A stretch of 64,000 nt of DNA from Mycobacterium sp. MFM001 (GCF_003402475.1 NZ_BFAB01000011.1:96534-160533); one strand, 5' to 3'. Positions 6,868 through 16,513 are shown, numbered from the stretch's first letter. Made by a program: numbers and translations. Notes: generated by a model from the sequence alone, not told the origin.

Positions 6868-8700
6868 TTAGTCGGACTTCTTTTCGGCCACTGCCGCACC
6901 GAGTCCCTCGGCGAGGTCCTCGCGGGTCAATTCCTTGAACTTGCGCAGCTGGTCCTCGGTGAACTCGTCGAGATCGCTGGACAACACCGCGTCGAGGTCC
7001 TCGTCGTCGAGGCGGAAGCTGCGGTGGTCCCGGGCCTTTTCCACCACGTTGCGCACGAACCCCGCATTGCCCAGCGTGTCGATCCCCCGGATGAGATCGC
7101 CGTCTTCGGACAGGGTCTCGTCGGCGTAGAACTTCTCATACGACGGCCGCAGCACCTCGACGGCTTCGTCGGTGATTACGTCCTCGTTCTCGCGGCCCAT
7201 CAGCTTGGTCAGTGCGATCAACTCGTCGGGCGTGTAGCTGTAGAACTCGATCACGGTCGAAAACCGGCGCCGCAGACCGGGATTCACTTCCAGCATCCGA
7301 TCCATGGCCTTGGCGTAGCCGGCCCCGAACACCACCAGCTCGTCGCGGTGGTTCTCCATGTACAGCAGCACGGTGTTGATGATCGCGTTGCCGTAAGGGT
7401 CGCCCTGGTGGTAGCCCCGCTCGTGTAGCGTGTGCATCTCGTCGAAAAACACTGCGCCGCCGAGTGCTTCCTCGAGCATCTCCTCGGTGTTCTTCTCCGC
7501 GTCGGCCATGTAGCGGCCCAGCAGTTTGGTGCGGCTGGTCTCCACCACGGCCGGCTTGCGCAGCACCCCCAGCCCGCACAGCTGCTTGGTGAAGGCGCGA
7601 GCGACCGAGGTCTTTCCGGTGCCGGGCGGGCCCAGCAGCAGAGTATGGCGCGACGTCACCGGGACCGGCAGCCCCATCTTGGCGCGGGCCATGTTGACCT
7701 TCGTCGTCGACTTGATCAGTTTGATTTCCCGCTTGGCCTTCTCCATGCCCAGCATCGCGTTGAGCTCGGCATCGCCTTCGGCCAGATACTTCTTGGCCAT
7801 CTCGGCGTGCCGGGCGGCCTCGGCCTGTTCCCGCGTCGGCGCGCTGTCCGGATCCCACGGATCCGTCCGTGCCTCAATGGTTTCCGGATCGGTCAGCACC
7901 AGCCGGTAGTTGGGATTGTCCAGCGCCTCCCGGGCGGGCGCGAATTTCGAATCCCGCGAATACACCCGGCGCAGCAGCTCGACGGCCTCGTCCTCGCGGC
8001 CCAAGTGCCGCAGGCACATGCCCTGGGTATACATCGCGACGTTCGCTGCACCGGGCACCCGCTCGCCCTCGATGGCCTCTTCGGCGCGGCGGGTGGCTTC
8101 CTCGAAAACACCCAGCGACGCCAACGCCGTGGTGGCCATCGCCGCACCGGCGGCCTTCAATTCGGGCTGACGCCAAGGCTTCCCGGGCGGAAACTGCGCC
8201 AGCACGTCGGGCCAGCGGCCGGTGCGGAAGTACAGCACTCCCCGCACATACGTGATCAGCTCCGCGTCGGATGGCAGCCGCGGCTCGGCCGCTTCGAGAA
8301 TCTTGGCGGCTTCGTCGTATCGCTTGGCCTCGGCCAGGGCGGCCGCATAGGCCGCGGCCAGCGATTCCACGCTGGTGACCGCCAGTCGCAGGAACAGGCC
8401 GTCGGAGACCTCGGGGCGAAACTCCAACTCCGACAGCCCCAATCGACGGATCTCCCAGCCGAACGTCTTGACGGTTTCCCACGCATTGGTGAGCACTTCG
8501 ATACTCGAATCGCCGGCCAGCACTCGCGCCAGCCAGGCATCGCACATGTCCGGATCCAGCCGGGTCGCCGTGGTGAACATCTGCAGCGCCACCTGCGGAT
8601 TGTGGCTGGGCTGCAGCCCGTTGACGGAAATACCGGAGGCCAGCAGGCCCGCGACCATCGCGTTACGGGCATCCGTCGCGGCGGTCGGCGGCCTGGTCAT
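6868..8700 (-). CDS. eccA5: ESX-5 cytosolic AAA+ ATPase EccA5
   Basis: A 610-residue cytosolic ATPase of the type VII secretion system. The N-terminal half is TPR-like helical repeats; the C-terminal half is a CbxX/CfqX-type AAA+ domain. Walker A GPPGTGKTS is near residue 357, Walker B VFFDEMH near 417, and the arginine-rich LRRRFS further on. EccA proteins are thought to act on PE/PPE-EspG complexes in the cytosol. The ATG overlaps the stop of eccE5 in an ATGA, which fixes the start and implies translational coupling. It is the last gene of the ESX-5 conserved block and matches the family length. Confidence 0.97.
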   Translation of the reverse strand: MTRPPTAATDARNAMVAGLLASGISVNGLQPSHNPQVALQMFTTATRLDPDMCDAWLARVLAGDSSIEVLTNAWETVKTFGWEIRRLGLSELEFRPEVSDGLFLRLAVTSVESLAAAYAAALAEAKRYDEAAKILEAAEPRLPSDAELITYVRGVLYFRTGRWPDVLAQFPPGKPWRQPELKAAGAAMATTALASLGVFEEATRRAEEAIEGERVPGAANVAMYTQGMCLRHLGREDEAVELLRRVYSRDSKFAPAREALDNPNYRLVLTDPETIEARTDPWDPDSAPTREQAEAARHAEMAKKYLAEGDAELNAMLGMEKAKREIKLIKSTTKVNMARAKMGLPVPVTSRHTLLLGPPGTGKTSVARAFTKQLCGLGVLRKPAVVETSRTKLLGRYMADAEKNTEEMLEEALGGAVFFDEMHTLHERGYHQGDPYGNAIINTVLLYMENHRDELVVFGAGYAKAMDRMLEVNPGLRRRFSTVIEFYSYTPDELIALTKLMGRENEDVITDEAVEVLRPSYEKFYADETLSEDGDLIRGIDTLGNAGFVRNVVEKARDHRSFRLDDEDLDAVLSSDLDEFTEDQLRKFKELTREDLAEGLGAAVAEKKSD

Positions 8701-9893
8701 CGAGGCGCCCCCGCGGGACTGGCGGTGTACTCCGGCGGCGCGGCCGCCGCGGCGTCAATCGGTACTGCCAGCTGTTCGTCGTCGGGCAGTGCCCGGCTCG
8801 GCAGCGCCAGCACGCGACCGGGTATCGGTGCCGGCAGGCTGGCGCGCACCGCGGCCAGCTGGCGTCCGGTGAGGCGATTCAGCCCGCCCCACACCTTTTT
8901 TCGCAGGCGTTTGTCGCTGTGGTACCGGACGATTGCCGACACGTCGATGTCACCACCGTTCGGGATGAGCCGGACCGTGACCACGGTGGCGTCGGTGTCG
9001 GCCAGCCACAGCTCCTCCAGGGTCTCCCCGTTGATGTCCGACGGCGACACCCAGAAGCTCGTCACGTACCCGTCGAGATGCCTGAGAAAGCGCCAGTACG
9101 GCCGGATTTGGCTCGGCTCGAGGCCCGCCAGCACGGCGTCGTCCACGTCGGCGATCTCTGCGGCGCTTAGCGTACGGGCCACGCACCGCCGGCCGTCGAG
9201 CTCTTGAGTCAGTCGCTCGGTGGCGGCCGCCAGCGTCGAGGCCAGCGAGTCGCGGGCAGCCACCGCGGCAACGTTGTGCTGCGGATCCATCCGCACCACC
9301 AGCCAGGTTCGGCGCTCTTCGAGCGGGCGTCCACCGTCGTCGGCAGCTCCGAAGTCGTCTTGTACCGCCGACTCGACGCCGGTGGAGCCGCTGCGCGTTC
9401 CCACCGAAACGACATCGACACCGTCGAGACGAACGTCGAATTGGCGCAACGCCGTTGCCACCGCCTCCACCGGCAGCACGCCCGACGACGTCGTGCGCTG
9501 GCGGTGCCGGCCCTGGGCCACGTCGGCAGGTCCCTCGACGGAGATGACCGTGACCAGGTGACCGCCGTACTCGCGGATCCCCACCACCTCCCGGCCGAAC
9601 CGGCGCTGGTGGTCCATCGCGGGGGTGCACCCGGCGACCAACGCCTCGGGATCGGCGTACCAATTGCGTACTCGCGCAACCGGAGCCGAGGCCAGCGGAA
9701 TCTCCCGGAAGGTCACCAGTCCGGCGATCGCCACCACGACGGCGACTCCGACACCCGACCACCAGGCGATGTGGTGCGCCTGCCAGGCGTCGGGGCAATG
9801 ACTGGCAATCGCCAGCACGGCGACGTCGATGAGGAACACCGTGGTGATCCGCGGCCACGACAGGGCCAGCCCGAATTTGCGTTGCGCTTTCAT
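8697..9893 (-). CDS. eccE5: ESX-5 membrane core component EccE5
   Basis: A 398-residue membrane protein. Two transmembrane helices close to the N-terminus (about residues 14-33 and 40-60, FLIDVAVLAIASH and GVGVAVVVAIAGL) are followed by a large soluble domain. EccE lies at the periphery of the EccB-EccC-EccD-EccE complex. A frame open further upstream would run deep into mycP5. The ATG giving MKAQRKFGLALSWPR was chosen because it overlaps the mycP5 stop by four bases (ATGA) and gives the length of EccE5 orthologues. Confidence 0.96.
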   Translation of the reverse strand: MKAQRKFGLALSWPRITTVFLIDVAVLAIASHCPDAWQAHHIAWWSGVGVAVVVAIAGLVTFREIPLASAPVARVRNWYADPEALVAGCTPAMDHQRRFGREVVGIREYGGHLVTVISVEGPADVAQGRHRQRTTSSGVLPVEAVATALRQFDVRLDGVDVVSVGTRSGSTGVESAVQDDFGAADDGGRPLEERRTWLVVRMDPQHNVAAVAARDSLASTLAAATERLTQELDGRRCVARTLSAAEIADVDDAVLAGLEPSQIRPYWRFLRHLDGYVTSFWVSPSDINGETLEELWLADTDATVVTVRLIPNGGDIDVSAIVRYHSDKRLRKKVWGGLNRLTGRQLAAVRASLPAPIPGRVLALPSRALPDDEQLAVPIDAAAAAPPEYTASPAGAPR

Positions 9894-11626
9894 CGGTCTC
9901 GCTCCGTTCGCCGCATCAGTACCGCCCCGCCGAACACCGCAGCGGCCAGTAGTAGCGCGGCGGCCAGCCCGCCGGCCGCCACCCACACCGGCGTCATGTT
10001 GCGTTCGGGAGGCGGTGGGGGCAGTTTCAGCGGCGACGACAATTGCTTGGCCACAACCGGCCCGTCGGGCACATCCCAGGTGAGCGCTGCGACCGGGTCG
10101 ATGACGCCGTGGCCGACCTGGTTGTCCACTCCCCGCGCCGGAGGGCGGGCGGTGCGAAGCAGCCGGTTGATGACCTGGTGTGACGACAGCTCGGGGTATT
10201 TCGCCCGGACCAGAGCTGCGATACCGGAGACGATCGCGGTGGAAAAGCTGGTGCCGCTCGGGACCAGGAGCGTGTTGTCCGGACCGTCGATCGCGTTGAT
10301 CAGGCTGTCGTCGCGCGGGGAAAGCCCGACGACGTCGGTGCCGGGCGCCGCGATCGACACCCACGGCCCGGCCACGCTCGACTTGTCCATCGGTGCGCCG
10401 GCGGCGTCAACCGCGCCGACCGTCAGCACATAGTCGCTGAACCATGACGGAGTCACCACCGTGTTCACACCGTTCCAATCGCGAGGATCGTTGGGCAGCA
10501 ACGGATCAAAGAGCGGGTTCTGCTTGCAGTCCTTCTGGCTGGTGTCCCCTGCGGCGGCGACGATGACCGCGTTCTTGTCGACCGCCGCGTAGTGGACCGC
10601 GGCACCCAGATCGGTCTGGTCGAGGATGCTGCGCGCACTCATGCACAACACCTGGGAGATGTTGATCACCGAGGCGCCCATGTTGGCCGCGTGCACGATC
10701 GCTCGCGCCATGGTCCGGATGCTGTCCATCTTCTGGCGGGTTTGCGGATCCTCGTCGCCGGTGAACGCATCCTTGAGGGTGAACGCCTGGCTGGACTGGC
10801 GAATCGAGATCACCTCGACGTCGGGGGCCACGCCGCTGAACGCATCGGCCGGCGGCGCTGGGGGCGGCGGAGCGACCGGCCGGTCGACGGAGACCGTTTG
10901 GCCGCCGCCGGAATAGTTGGGCGCCACCACTTTTCCGCGTCCGTCGTTGCCCGCCGGAGCCTTGGGGGGCGCCGGCAGCCACGGCAGCCCGGGCTGGGCG
11001 GGCGGCTCTTCGGACGGTGGGGGCGGCACCATGGTCACCGTCTGGGGTGGCGGAGGTTGTACCGACATCGTGATGGTCTGCGGCGGCGGCGCCGGTGGCG
11101 GCGGCTCGTTGGTGGGAACGGGTGGGGGTTTGCGCGCCGGCGGCGGTGCGGGTTCGACTCCGGTGGCGGGCGCCGCCGCGATCATTGACGCCACGATCGT
11201 GCCGTGGGCGTCGCAGTCCGACAGCCCGTCGCCGCCGCCCATCACGTAATCCCCGCCGGGGATCAGGTGCGGCAGCCTCGGGTGCGGGGTGACCCCTGTG
11301 TCGATGACCGCGACCTTGACCCCGCCGCCGCGGCCGAACCGCCATGCCTCCGGCAGATTCAGCATGTCCATGTATTTCGGCTGCACCCGAAAATCGGTGC
11401 CCGGCAACACCCCAACCTCGGTGCAGTAGGAGCTCTGCCGCATCGGCTGCTCCGGCCCGGGCGGACTGTCCGGCGGTACTGCGGCCGGGTCGATCACCGG
11501 CGGGTTGATCGCGTAGGCGGACGGCAACCCGACGAATGCCGCGGACGCGACGATGAGCGTGGTGGCAGCTATTCCGGCCGCGCGGCTGCCGAGCCGGCTA
11601 CCGGTACCGGATCGCTGCATAGACAT
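9890..11626 (-). CDS. mycP5: Mycosin-5, subtilisin-like protease MycP5
   Basis: A 578-residue membrane-anchored serine protease of the subtilase family. It has an N-terminal signal peptide (TTLIVASAAFVGLPSAYA) and a catalytic triad: Asp near residue 107 (VAVIDTGVTPHPR), His near 139 (CDAHGT), Ser near 461 (GTSFSTA). A C-terminal transmembrane helix ends in a basic tail. Between His and Ser lies the long Pro-rich insertion loop typical of MycP5 (about residues 155-260). MycP5 stabilises the ESX-5 complex and cleaves substrates in the periplasm. The start overlaps eccD5 by 29 bases; MQRSG, six bases later, is an alternative. Confidence 0.96.
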   Translation of the reverse strand: MSMQRSGTGSRLGSRAAGIAATTLIVASAAFVGLPSAYAINPPVIDPAAVPPDSPPGPEQPMRQSSYCTEVGVLPGTDFRVQPKYMDMLNLPEAWRFGRGGGVKVAVIDTGVTPHPRLPHLIPGGDYVMGGGDGLSDCDAHGTIVASMIAAAPATGVEPAPPPARKPPPVPTNEPPPPAPPPQTITMSVQPPPPQTVTMVPPPPSEEPPAQPGLPWLPAPPKAPAGNDGRGKVVAPNYSGGGQTVSVDRPVAPPPPAPPADAFSGVAPDVEVISIRQSSQAFTLKDAFTGDEDPQTRQKMDSIRTMARAIVHAANMGASVINISQVLCMSARSILDQTDLGAAVHYAAVDKNAVIVAAAGDTSQKDCKQNPLFDPLLPNDPRDWNGVNTVVTPSWFSDYVLTVGAVDAAGAPMDKSSVAGPWVSIAAPGTDVVGLSPRDDSLINAIDGPDNTLLVPSGTSFSTAIVSGIAALVRAKYPELSSHQVINRLLRTARPPARGVDNQVGHGVIDPVAALTWDVPDGPVVAKQLSSPLKLPPPPPERNMTPVWVAAGGLAAALLLAAAVFGGAVLMRRTERDR

Positions 11627-13109
11627 CCATCAACCACAGTGCCAGCGGGAAGATCGGCATCAGGCAGAGGTATTCGATCCACTCCACGAACTTGCGGAAC
11701 AGCGGGCTGTAGATGGTGTTGGGCACCACCGCCGCAGCGGTCAGGCCCGCCGCCGGCAACAGCACGAGGATCGCCACGCCCACCGACACCGCGATCGGCG
11801 ACGACAGCACCAGCGCGTAGCGGGCCACCACGGCCGCCACGATGATCACCGCGGTCAACGCCAGCGTGATCGCCTGCCAACGGTCGACATACGAGCGGCC
11901 ACGCAGCAGCAGGAACCCGGCTGTCGACGCGGCGAGCAGCACCGGCAGCCACCGCTGCCCGGTGTGCGGGTTGCACAATCCGGCCAGGCAGACCACCACC
12001 AGCACGCCGAACCCGACCAGCAGCCCGCTCAAGAACGACCGGGCGCGCTCGGCCCGCAGCAGCACGTCGCGTACCGACGCCGGTCCCTCGAGAACCGGGC
12101 GTCCGCCGCCAGAGACCGTCACCGTGGTCGGCAGGTCGGGCCGGGCCTCGAACACCCACCGGCTGGTGGCCGAGGGGAACACCGGCAACCGGATGCCGGA
12201 CAGCCAGCGCGACATCGACGGCGCGGCGTGATAGCCGATCACACACGCCAGCAGCACGCAGCACATCAACGTCACCGGGCCGGTCGACAGCAGCATCCGC
12301 GCCGCACCCGCGAGCATCGCTGCCGCGCAGATCGTGACGAGCGCGGTGTAGATGCCCAGCCGTCGACCGGTCAGTCGCAAGGCCAGCATCGACGCGACAC
12401 CGCCGACGGCGAAACCCAGCGCCGCATGCGGCGCGCCCACCGGCCCGGGGGGTGCTGCGGCCGCGGCGACGGAAAGCATCGCCAGGCCGCTGATCAGCAC
12501 GAGGTCACCCACGCGCCGGCCCGCGACCGACGTCGCCCGCATCAGCACCAGCGTGGCGACCGTCAGCACGAGGACTGCGATCACGGCGGCAAGGCTCGCC
12601 GACAGCCACGACTCGTCCCGCCAGCGCCACCAGCCCAGCAGGGCGGCGGCCAGCACCACACCCACGGCGACCATCGCGGCGCCGACCTGCACCGCGACGA
12701 CCGGGTCGATGGCGGCGAAGCGCTTGGACAGGTTGACCGACACGGCCGTCGAGATGTGCTCGATGACCTGAGAGCGGTGCTCGGTGTCCTCGACGAACCG
12801 CAGCCACAGCCGGTCGCCGTCGAAGATTTCCTGCTCGGTCAGCGACTGGTTGGCCCGCAGCGGTGTGCCGTCGATCAGGCATAACGCCCAGCGGCCGCGT
12901 CCGGTGGCCTCCAGTGGTGCGACGTCGAGTTCCCGGAGCCGGCTGTTGACGACCTTCAGCAGCGGGTCGACCATCACCGACACGGGGGCGTTGGCGTCCA
13001 GCAGCACGCCGATCTGCACGTCGGCGGCCATGATCGCGACCACTGCCGCTTGTGGGGAGGCAACCGCCTCCGCGCCGGGCTGGGGCGCCTCGGCGACTAT
13101 CGCGGTCAC
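11598..13109 (-). CDS. eccD5: ESX-5 channel component EccD5
   Basis: A 503-residue integral membrane protein. It has a cytosolic N-terminal ubiquitin-like domain (about residues 25-110, VQIGVLLDANAPVSVMVDPLL) followed by about eleven hydrophobic helices, the EccD design. EccD dimers form the membrane vestibule of the type VII machine. Downstream genes mycP5, eccE5 and eccA5 overlap one another and the end of this gene, so the four are one translational unit. Upstream is a 172-base gap to espG5 holding an AT-rich stretch. Confidence 0.97.
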   Translation of the reverse strand: MTAIVAEAPQPGAEAVASPQAAVVAIMAADVQIGVLLDANAPVSVMVDPLLKVVNSRLRELDVAPLEATGRGRWALCLIDGTPLRANQSLTEQEIFDGDRLWLRFVEDTEHRSQVIEHISTAVSVNLSKRFAAIDPVVAVQVGAAMVAVGVVLAAALLGWWRWRDESWLSASLAAVIAVLVLTVATLVLMRATSVAGRRVGDLVLISGLAMLSVAAAAAPPGPVGAPHAALGFAVGGVASMLALRLTGRRLGIYTALVTICAAAMLAGAARMLLSTGPVTLMCCVLLACVIGYHAAPSMSRWLSGIRLPVFPSATSRWVFEARPDLPTTVTVSGGGRPVLEGPASVRDVLLRAERARSFLSGLLVGFGVLVVVCLAGLCNPHTGQRWLPVLLAASTAGFLLLRGRSYVDRWQAITLALTAVIIVAAVVARYALVLSSPIAVSVGVAILVLLPAAGLTAAAVVPNTIYSPLFRKFVEWIEYLCLMPIFPLALWLMDVYAAIRYR

Positions 13110-13281
13110 CGCGACACCTCTTTGTCGAAGAATTGTGAATCCATGTGTCTCGCCTCGCGATTTATAATTGTGACTCCCGTCCCAATTCTCGAGCTAATTC
13201 TAGAGGATTTTGCGCGATTCGCACCACGAGCGAATGTTTGCTTGAAAGTCCTTGGTGGGCACGGTTTTTCCCGCGCAATTG
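13110..13281 (-). promoter_or_regulatory. Intergenic region, candidate promoter before eccD5
   Basis: The only sizeable gap inside the espG5-to-eccA5 block. On the minus strand it has an AT-rich core (ACAATTATAAATCGCG around 13155-13172), including TATAAA about 55 bases before the eccD5 GTG. A matching -35 is not clear. A secondary start for the eccD5-eccA5 part is plausible but unproven. Confidence 0.35.
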
Positions 13282-14196
13282 TTAAACTCTGCGATGCGTT
13301 TTCCACTCGCCGTACGGCAGTGTGTCCAAAACGGTCTTCACCCCGACTTGCACCAGTTGCGGGGTGGCCGGGCAGATCGCCAGCCACGACTCGCCGGACC
13401 CCGCGGTGCGGGCCTGCTGGTACATCGCGATGCGCCCGCCGGATCCGTCTTTGAGCGAGAGCACCGACGCGCTAGGCGCCCTGGCGTCGTCGCGATACTG
13501 GCGGGCATAGACCGCAGCCTCGGCCGCCGGATCCGACAGCGCCTGGCCGAGCGCCGCCACCGTGGCGGCGCTGATGCCAAGGCGGCGCAGGTCGCCGCCG
13601 GAGAAAACGTTGAAACCCGATTCTTGCCAGGATTTGGTGACTTCGAGCATCTCCTCGAGCGGCACGTTGACGGCGTTGATCGCCGCGGGATCGGCGTGGT
13701 GGATCGACTCCAGCCCGTCGAAGACCAGCGCCGCGATCGAGGCGGTGTCGGTGACCGCCACGTCGTCGACGGTGATCTCGTCGCCGACCCGGACGGCCGA
13801 CACCCAGTGCTGGCCGCGCCGGGCCAGCACCACCCGGAACTCGTTGTCGGGGATGTCGCGCGACCCGACCGGCTCCTCTTCGTCGCCCTCTTCCTTCTGC
13901 TTGACGCCGTAGAGCAGCTTGCCCCGCGACAGCAGCGCGATGACCTCCAGGTCGGGCGCCGCCAGCACCCGCATCCGGGCGGCCACCTGCTCGTTGACCG
14001 TCTCGTCGGCGACGATGCCCTGTTCGCGCATCACCGCCATGCCCGGGTGTTCGTTGAGCCAGTCGTTGGAATCGGTGGAGACATAGGGCCGGCAACGCAG
14101 CTCGGGGGCGACGTGCCGGATATCCAGCAGCGCCTGGAGCATCCAGAAACCCTCGACGTTGACGGTGATATCCGTCCGGGTGCCCTGTTGGTCCAT
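13282..14196 (-). CDS. espG5: ESX-5 substrate chaperone EspG5
   Basis: A 304-residue cytosolic chaperone that binds the helical tip of PPE proteins in PE-PPE dimers of ESX-5. The start MDQQGTRTDITVNVEGFWML was chosen over a frame 17 residues longer, because it is the conserved start of EspG5 orthologues. Recognisable conserved segments include PYVSTDSNDWLNEHPG, GSRDIPDNEFRVVLARRG and TKSWQESGFNVFSGGDLRR. A charged KQKEEGDEEEP insertion sits in the loop near residue 110. It lies between the Esx pair and the eccD5 block, as in other ESX-5 loci. Confidence 0.96.
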   Translation of the reverse strand: MDQQGTRTDITVNVEGFWMLQALLDIRHVAPELRCRPYVSTDSNDWLNEHPGMAVMREQGIVADETVNEQVAARMRVLAAPDLEVIALLSRGKLLYGVKQKEEGDEEEPVGSRDIPDNEFRVVLARRGQHWVSAVRVGDEITVDDVAVTDTASIAALVFDGLESIHHADPAAINAVNVPLEEMLEVTKSWQESGFNVFSGGDLRRLGISAATVAALGQALSDPAAEAAVYARQYRDDARAPSASVLSLKDGSGGRIAMYQQARTAGSGESWLAICPATPQLVQVGVKTVLDTLPYGEWKTHRRV

Positions 14197-14283
14197 CGCT
14201 ACTCTCGTGTCGCTAGTAGTTGGTAACCGCAGGACGCGGCAGCACACCGACGTGGTGTGCTGCCGTGCCTTGGTTTGAGTTTG

Positions 14284-14568
14284 CTAAGCCCAGCTGGAGC
14301 CGACGGCGGAGTCGGTGCTGGCCATGTTGGAGCCGGCCGTTTGCACCTTCTGGCCGTGGGCGTTGGCCTGCTCGTAGATCACCTGGAAGTTGCGACCCAA
14401 CTGGGTGATGAACTCCTGGCAAGCCGTCGAACCGGCACCGCCCCAAAAGTCGCCGGCAGCAAGCACATCGCGAATGATCGCCTGGTGCTCAGCCTCCAAG
14501 GAAGCAGCCTGGGCACGAATCAAAGCGCCGTGGGCGTCGACATCGCCGAACTGGTAATTGATCGTCAT
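14284..14568 (-). CDS. esxN: EsxN, ESX-5 WXG100 substrate
   Basis: A 94-residue WXG100 protein (MTINYQFGDVDAHG to GSSWA) with Trp-Gly-Gly in the turn. It is the locus-resident EsxN, lying between esxM and espG5 as in other mycobacterial ESX-5 loci. The protein is identical to the copy in the M-box operon at the left of the window. Esx proteins of this kind are exported as heterodimers with EsxM; the WXG protein itself is secreted with its Y-x3-E-bearing partner. Confidence 0.96.
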   Translation of the reverse strand: MTINYQFGDVDAHGALIRAQAASLEAEHQAIIRDVLAAGDFWGGAGSTACQEFITQLGRNFQVIYEQANAHGQKVQTAGSNMASTDSAVGSSWA

Positions 14569-14627
14569 GGGAAGTGTTCTCCTAACGTTGTGAAAGCTTA
14601 CGCAGATGCGGCCGAAACCGCAGTGGG

Positions 14628-14924
14628 TCAGCTGCTCAGGATCTGCTGGCTGGCCTGCTCTTGTGCTTCGTAGTTGTTGGCGTCGCGGATCAGCCCGTCG
14701 CGCACACCGTGCAGCATGTTGACGATGTTGCGGAACGCGGTGTTCATCTGGCCCATGGTGTCGTAGGAGGTGGCCTGAGCGGTCCCGCTCCAGCCGGCAC
14801 CGGCGATGTTCTGCGAGGACGCCCACATCTTGCGGGCCTCGTCCTCGACGGTCTGAGCGTGCACGTCGAAACGGCCCGCCATGTCCCGCATCGCGTGCGG
14901 GTCGGTCATAAAGCGCGTGGTCAC
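14628..14924 (-). CDS. esxM: EsxM, ESX-5 WXG100 substrate
   Basis: A 98-residue WXG100 protein with a Trp-Ser-Gly turn and C-terminal YEAQE signal. It is encoded 59 bases before esxN and after the single PE gene, the order found for esxM/esxN next to PE19 in M. tuberculosis. It carries Ala at position 34 where the second copy has Val. Start and length are those of the family. Confidence 0.96.
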   Translation of the reverse strand: MTTRFMTDPHAMRDMAGRFDVHAQTVEDEARKMWASSQNIAGAGWSGTAQATSYDTMGQMNTAFRNIVNMLHGVRDGLIRDANNYEAQEQASQQILSS

Positions 14925-15176
14925 TTGAATGTCTCCTTACTGGTCTTGTGTTCTGGACCCAAACTCACGAGTGATAGCCGGACGGGTTACGCGGTGGCAT
15001 AACCGCCGACCCGAATACACAACGGACGATCCCCCTTCCCCCTAACCGGCTGCCACCGTGCATGGGACAACGGTGGGACGAATTTCAGACCGCGAAAACG
15101 CCACCAGTGCCGCGCCGAAAAGGCGGGCGGTTTTGGCGGTTGTCGCGAAATCCATCATTCAACGTTACTTCGATAC

Positions 15177-15476
15177 TCAGCCGGCCGCGATGGCGTTGGC
15201 GGCCTCGGTGGCCGCGTACGACCCGGCGCTGGTACCCAGCGTGTTCACGAACATCTCGTGGATGGCCGCGGCCTGCGCGCTGACCGCCTGGTACATCTGC
15301 GCGTGCGCGGCGAACTGTGCGGCCGTCAGCGCCGACACCTCGTCGGCCGCTGCCGGAACTACCCCCGTCGTTGGGGCCGCCGCAGCCGCGTTCTGGGAGC
15401 TCAGTGCCGAGCCGATCCCCTGCAGGCTGCCGGCCGCCGCCGACAAGGCCTCTGGCTGTGTGGTCACGAACGACAT
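15177..15476 (-). CDS. PE family protein, PE19-like, upstream of esxM
   Basis: A 99-residue PE-only protein (MSFVTTQPEALSAAAGSL to AIAAG) with the SYAATEAANA export signal. It stands alone, without an adjacent PPE, 252 bases before esxM. That is the place of PE19 in M. tuberculosis. Partners may be the unpaired PPE proteins elsewhere in the locus. Its upstream region carries three phased TGTTCG/TGTTCA boxes and further out the GATAAAAATCT element also seen before other PE/PPE genes here. Confidence 0.93.
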   Translation of the reverse strand: MSFVTTQPEALSAAAGSLQGIGSALSSQNAAAAAPTTGVVPAAADEVSALTAAQFAAHAQMYQAVSAQAAAIHEMFVNTLGTSAGSYAATEAANAIAAG

Positions 15477-15960
15477 TTAGCTTCCTCCCTAGACAAAGTC
15501 CCAGCAATCGTTCCGTGCATGAGAATAGATGGCGGTTTCGGCCGCCGCCGCCGACGACGCCCGGTGTTCGCAAGTGTTCACCCAGCGACAACAACTGTTC
15601 ATCTGCAGTAACAACTCAGTAACACCAGCGGCCGCTCAGGGCGCCGAAGTGAGCGACTACCTGTGCGAATTCTGCGCCCTCGGGTCGGCCATTGCCACGG
15701 GGGCGATGCCGGTGCCGTGACCGGTCGTCGGCCCTGAGAACGACAAGCGGGTGCGCGAGCGATAAAAATCTGGCCGCGGATAAGCCCGCGCCGCGTTAGT
15801 TGCACACATGCCCAGCAACCACCCGTGCCCCGACTCACGGGAAACGCACAGCTACCGCTCAGCGTTTTGCCGTTGGTCGATAGGTGAACAGTCGGTAAAC
15901 TACTCGTGAACTATCCGGGTCCCAGCGTGTGACGCAGACAGACCATCGGGAGGTGTGGCC
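15477..15960. other. Divergent regulatory region between PE19-like and NTF2-like genes
   Basis: No gene found in this stretch. It contains the TGTTCA boxes, a GATAAAAATCTGGCCGCGGATAAG element (15761-15784), and close to the rightward gene TGAACA (15885) and TGAACT (15907), 22 bases apart in the opposite orientation. One regulator could thus serve both directions. Confidence 0.45.
15565..15601 (-). promoter_or_regulatory. Phased TGTTCA box array before PE19-like gene
   Basis: TGTTCG at 15565, TGTTCA at 15575 and TGTTCA at 15596 (plus-strand reading; TGAACA on the coding strand). The last two are 21 bases apart, two helical turns, about 100 bases upstream of the PE start. The same spacing recurs at 20655-20702 and 28181-28228. 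Confidence 0.5.
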
Positions 15961-16512
15961 ATGCCGAACTTGCCGGCTGTAGCACTGGAGAGCACGGTCG
16001 ACCCCGCAGACCGGGTCACCGCGATCGACTTCATCAATCGTGTCAACCTGTTGTTCGACGCCTGGGACATCGACGCGATGATCGAGGCCTTCCTGCCGGA
16101 CAGCGTCACGTACCACACCCACGGCGTCAATCGCGGCCGGGAGGAAACGCGCCGCTTCTTCCAAGAGATGTATCCGTACAGCGTGCCGGGGGTCAGCCGC
16201 ATCGCGACCAACCCCATCGTCGATCCCGACGGCGACGACGGAGTGATCGTTCGCTACCACAACATGCTCATCCGCTATGCACCGGAAGCCACGGGGCCCA
16301 AGGTGGTCCGGGGCGATGTGCCCGACGGTCCCGACGACCTCCCGGCGATCTGGGTTTACTCCGCTGTGACGGACCGCCTGCGCCGCACCGATAAGGGCTG
16401 GCGGATTTTCGAACGCCACATCGGGACCACGACGATGAACGACCGGCTGCGCCCCGTCCCGTCGCGCCCAAGCTATATGGATCCCTACCTGCCGCGGGCG
16501 GCATCCTGGTGA
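15961..16512 (+). CDS. NTF2/SnoaL-like fold protein
   Basis: A 183-residue protein with an NTF2-like cone fold. The N-terminal helix (AIDFINRVNLLFDAWDIDAMIEAFLPDSVTYH, residues about 19-50) and the strand pattern continuing to GWRIFERHIG are typical of SnoaL-like or ring-hydroxylating-beta-like proteins. The ATG was preferred to the GTG six bases earlier because GGGAGG sits seven bases before it. Such proteins bind or isomerise small polycyclic substrates; no specific reaction can be given. It converges with cyp143, one base apart, so a link to the P450 substrate is conceivable. Confidence 0.85.
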   Translation: MPNLPAVALESTVDPADRVTAIDFINRVNLLFDAWDIDAMIEAFLPDSVTYHTHGVNRGREETRRFFQEMYPYSVPGVSRIATNPIVDPDGDDGVIVRYHNMLIRYAPEATGPKVVRGDVPDGPDDLPAIWVYSAVTDRLRRTDKGWRIFERHIGTTTMNDRLRPVPSRPSYMDPYLPRAASW

Positions 16513-16513
16513 G

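Larger units (their letters stand above)
14277..14926 (-). repeat. Duplicated esxM-esxN segment, copy 2
   Basis: ESX-5 locus copy of the segment also present at 1577-2200. Coding sequence is nearly unchanged, while the spacer (59 against 32 bases) and outer flanks differ. Confidence 0.8.
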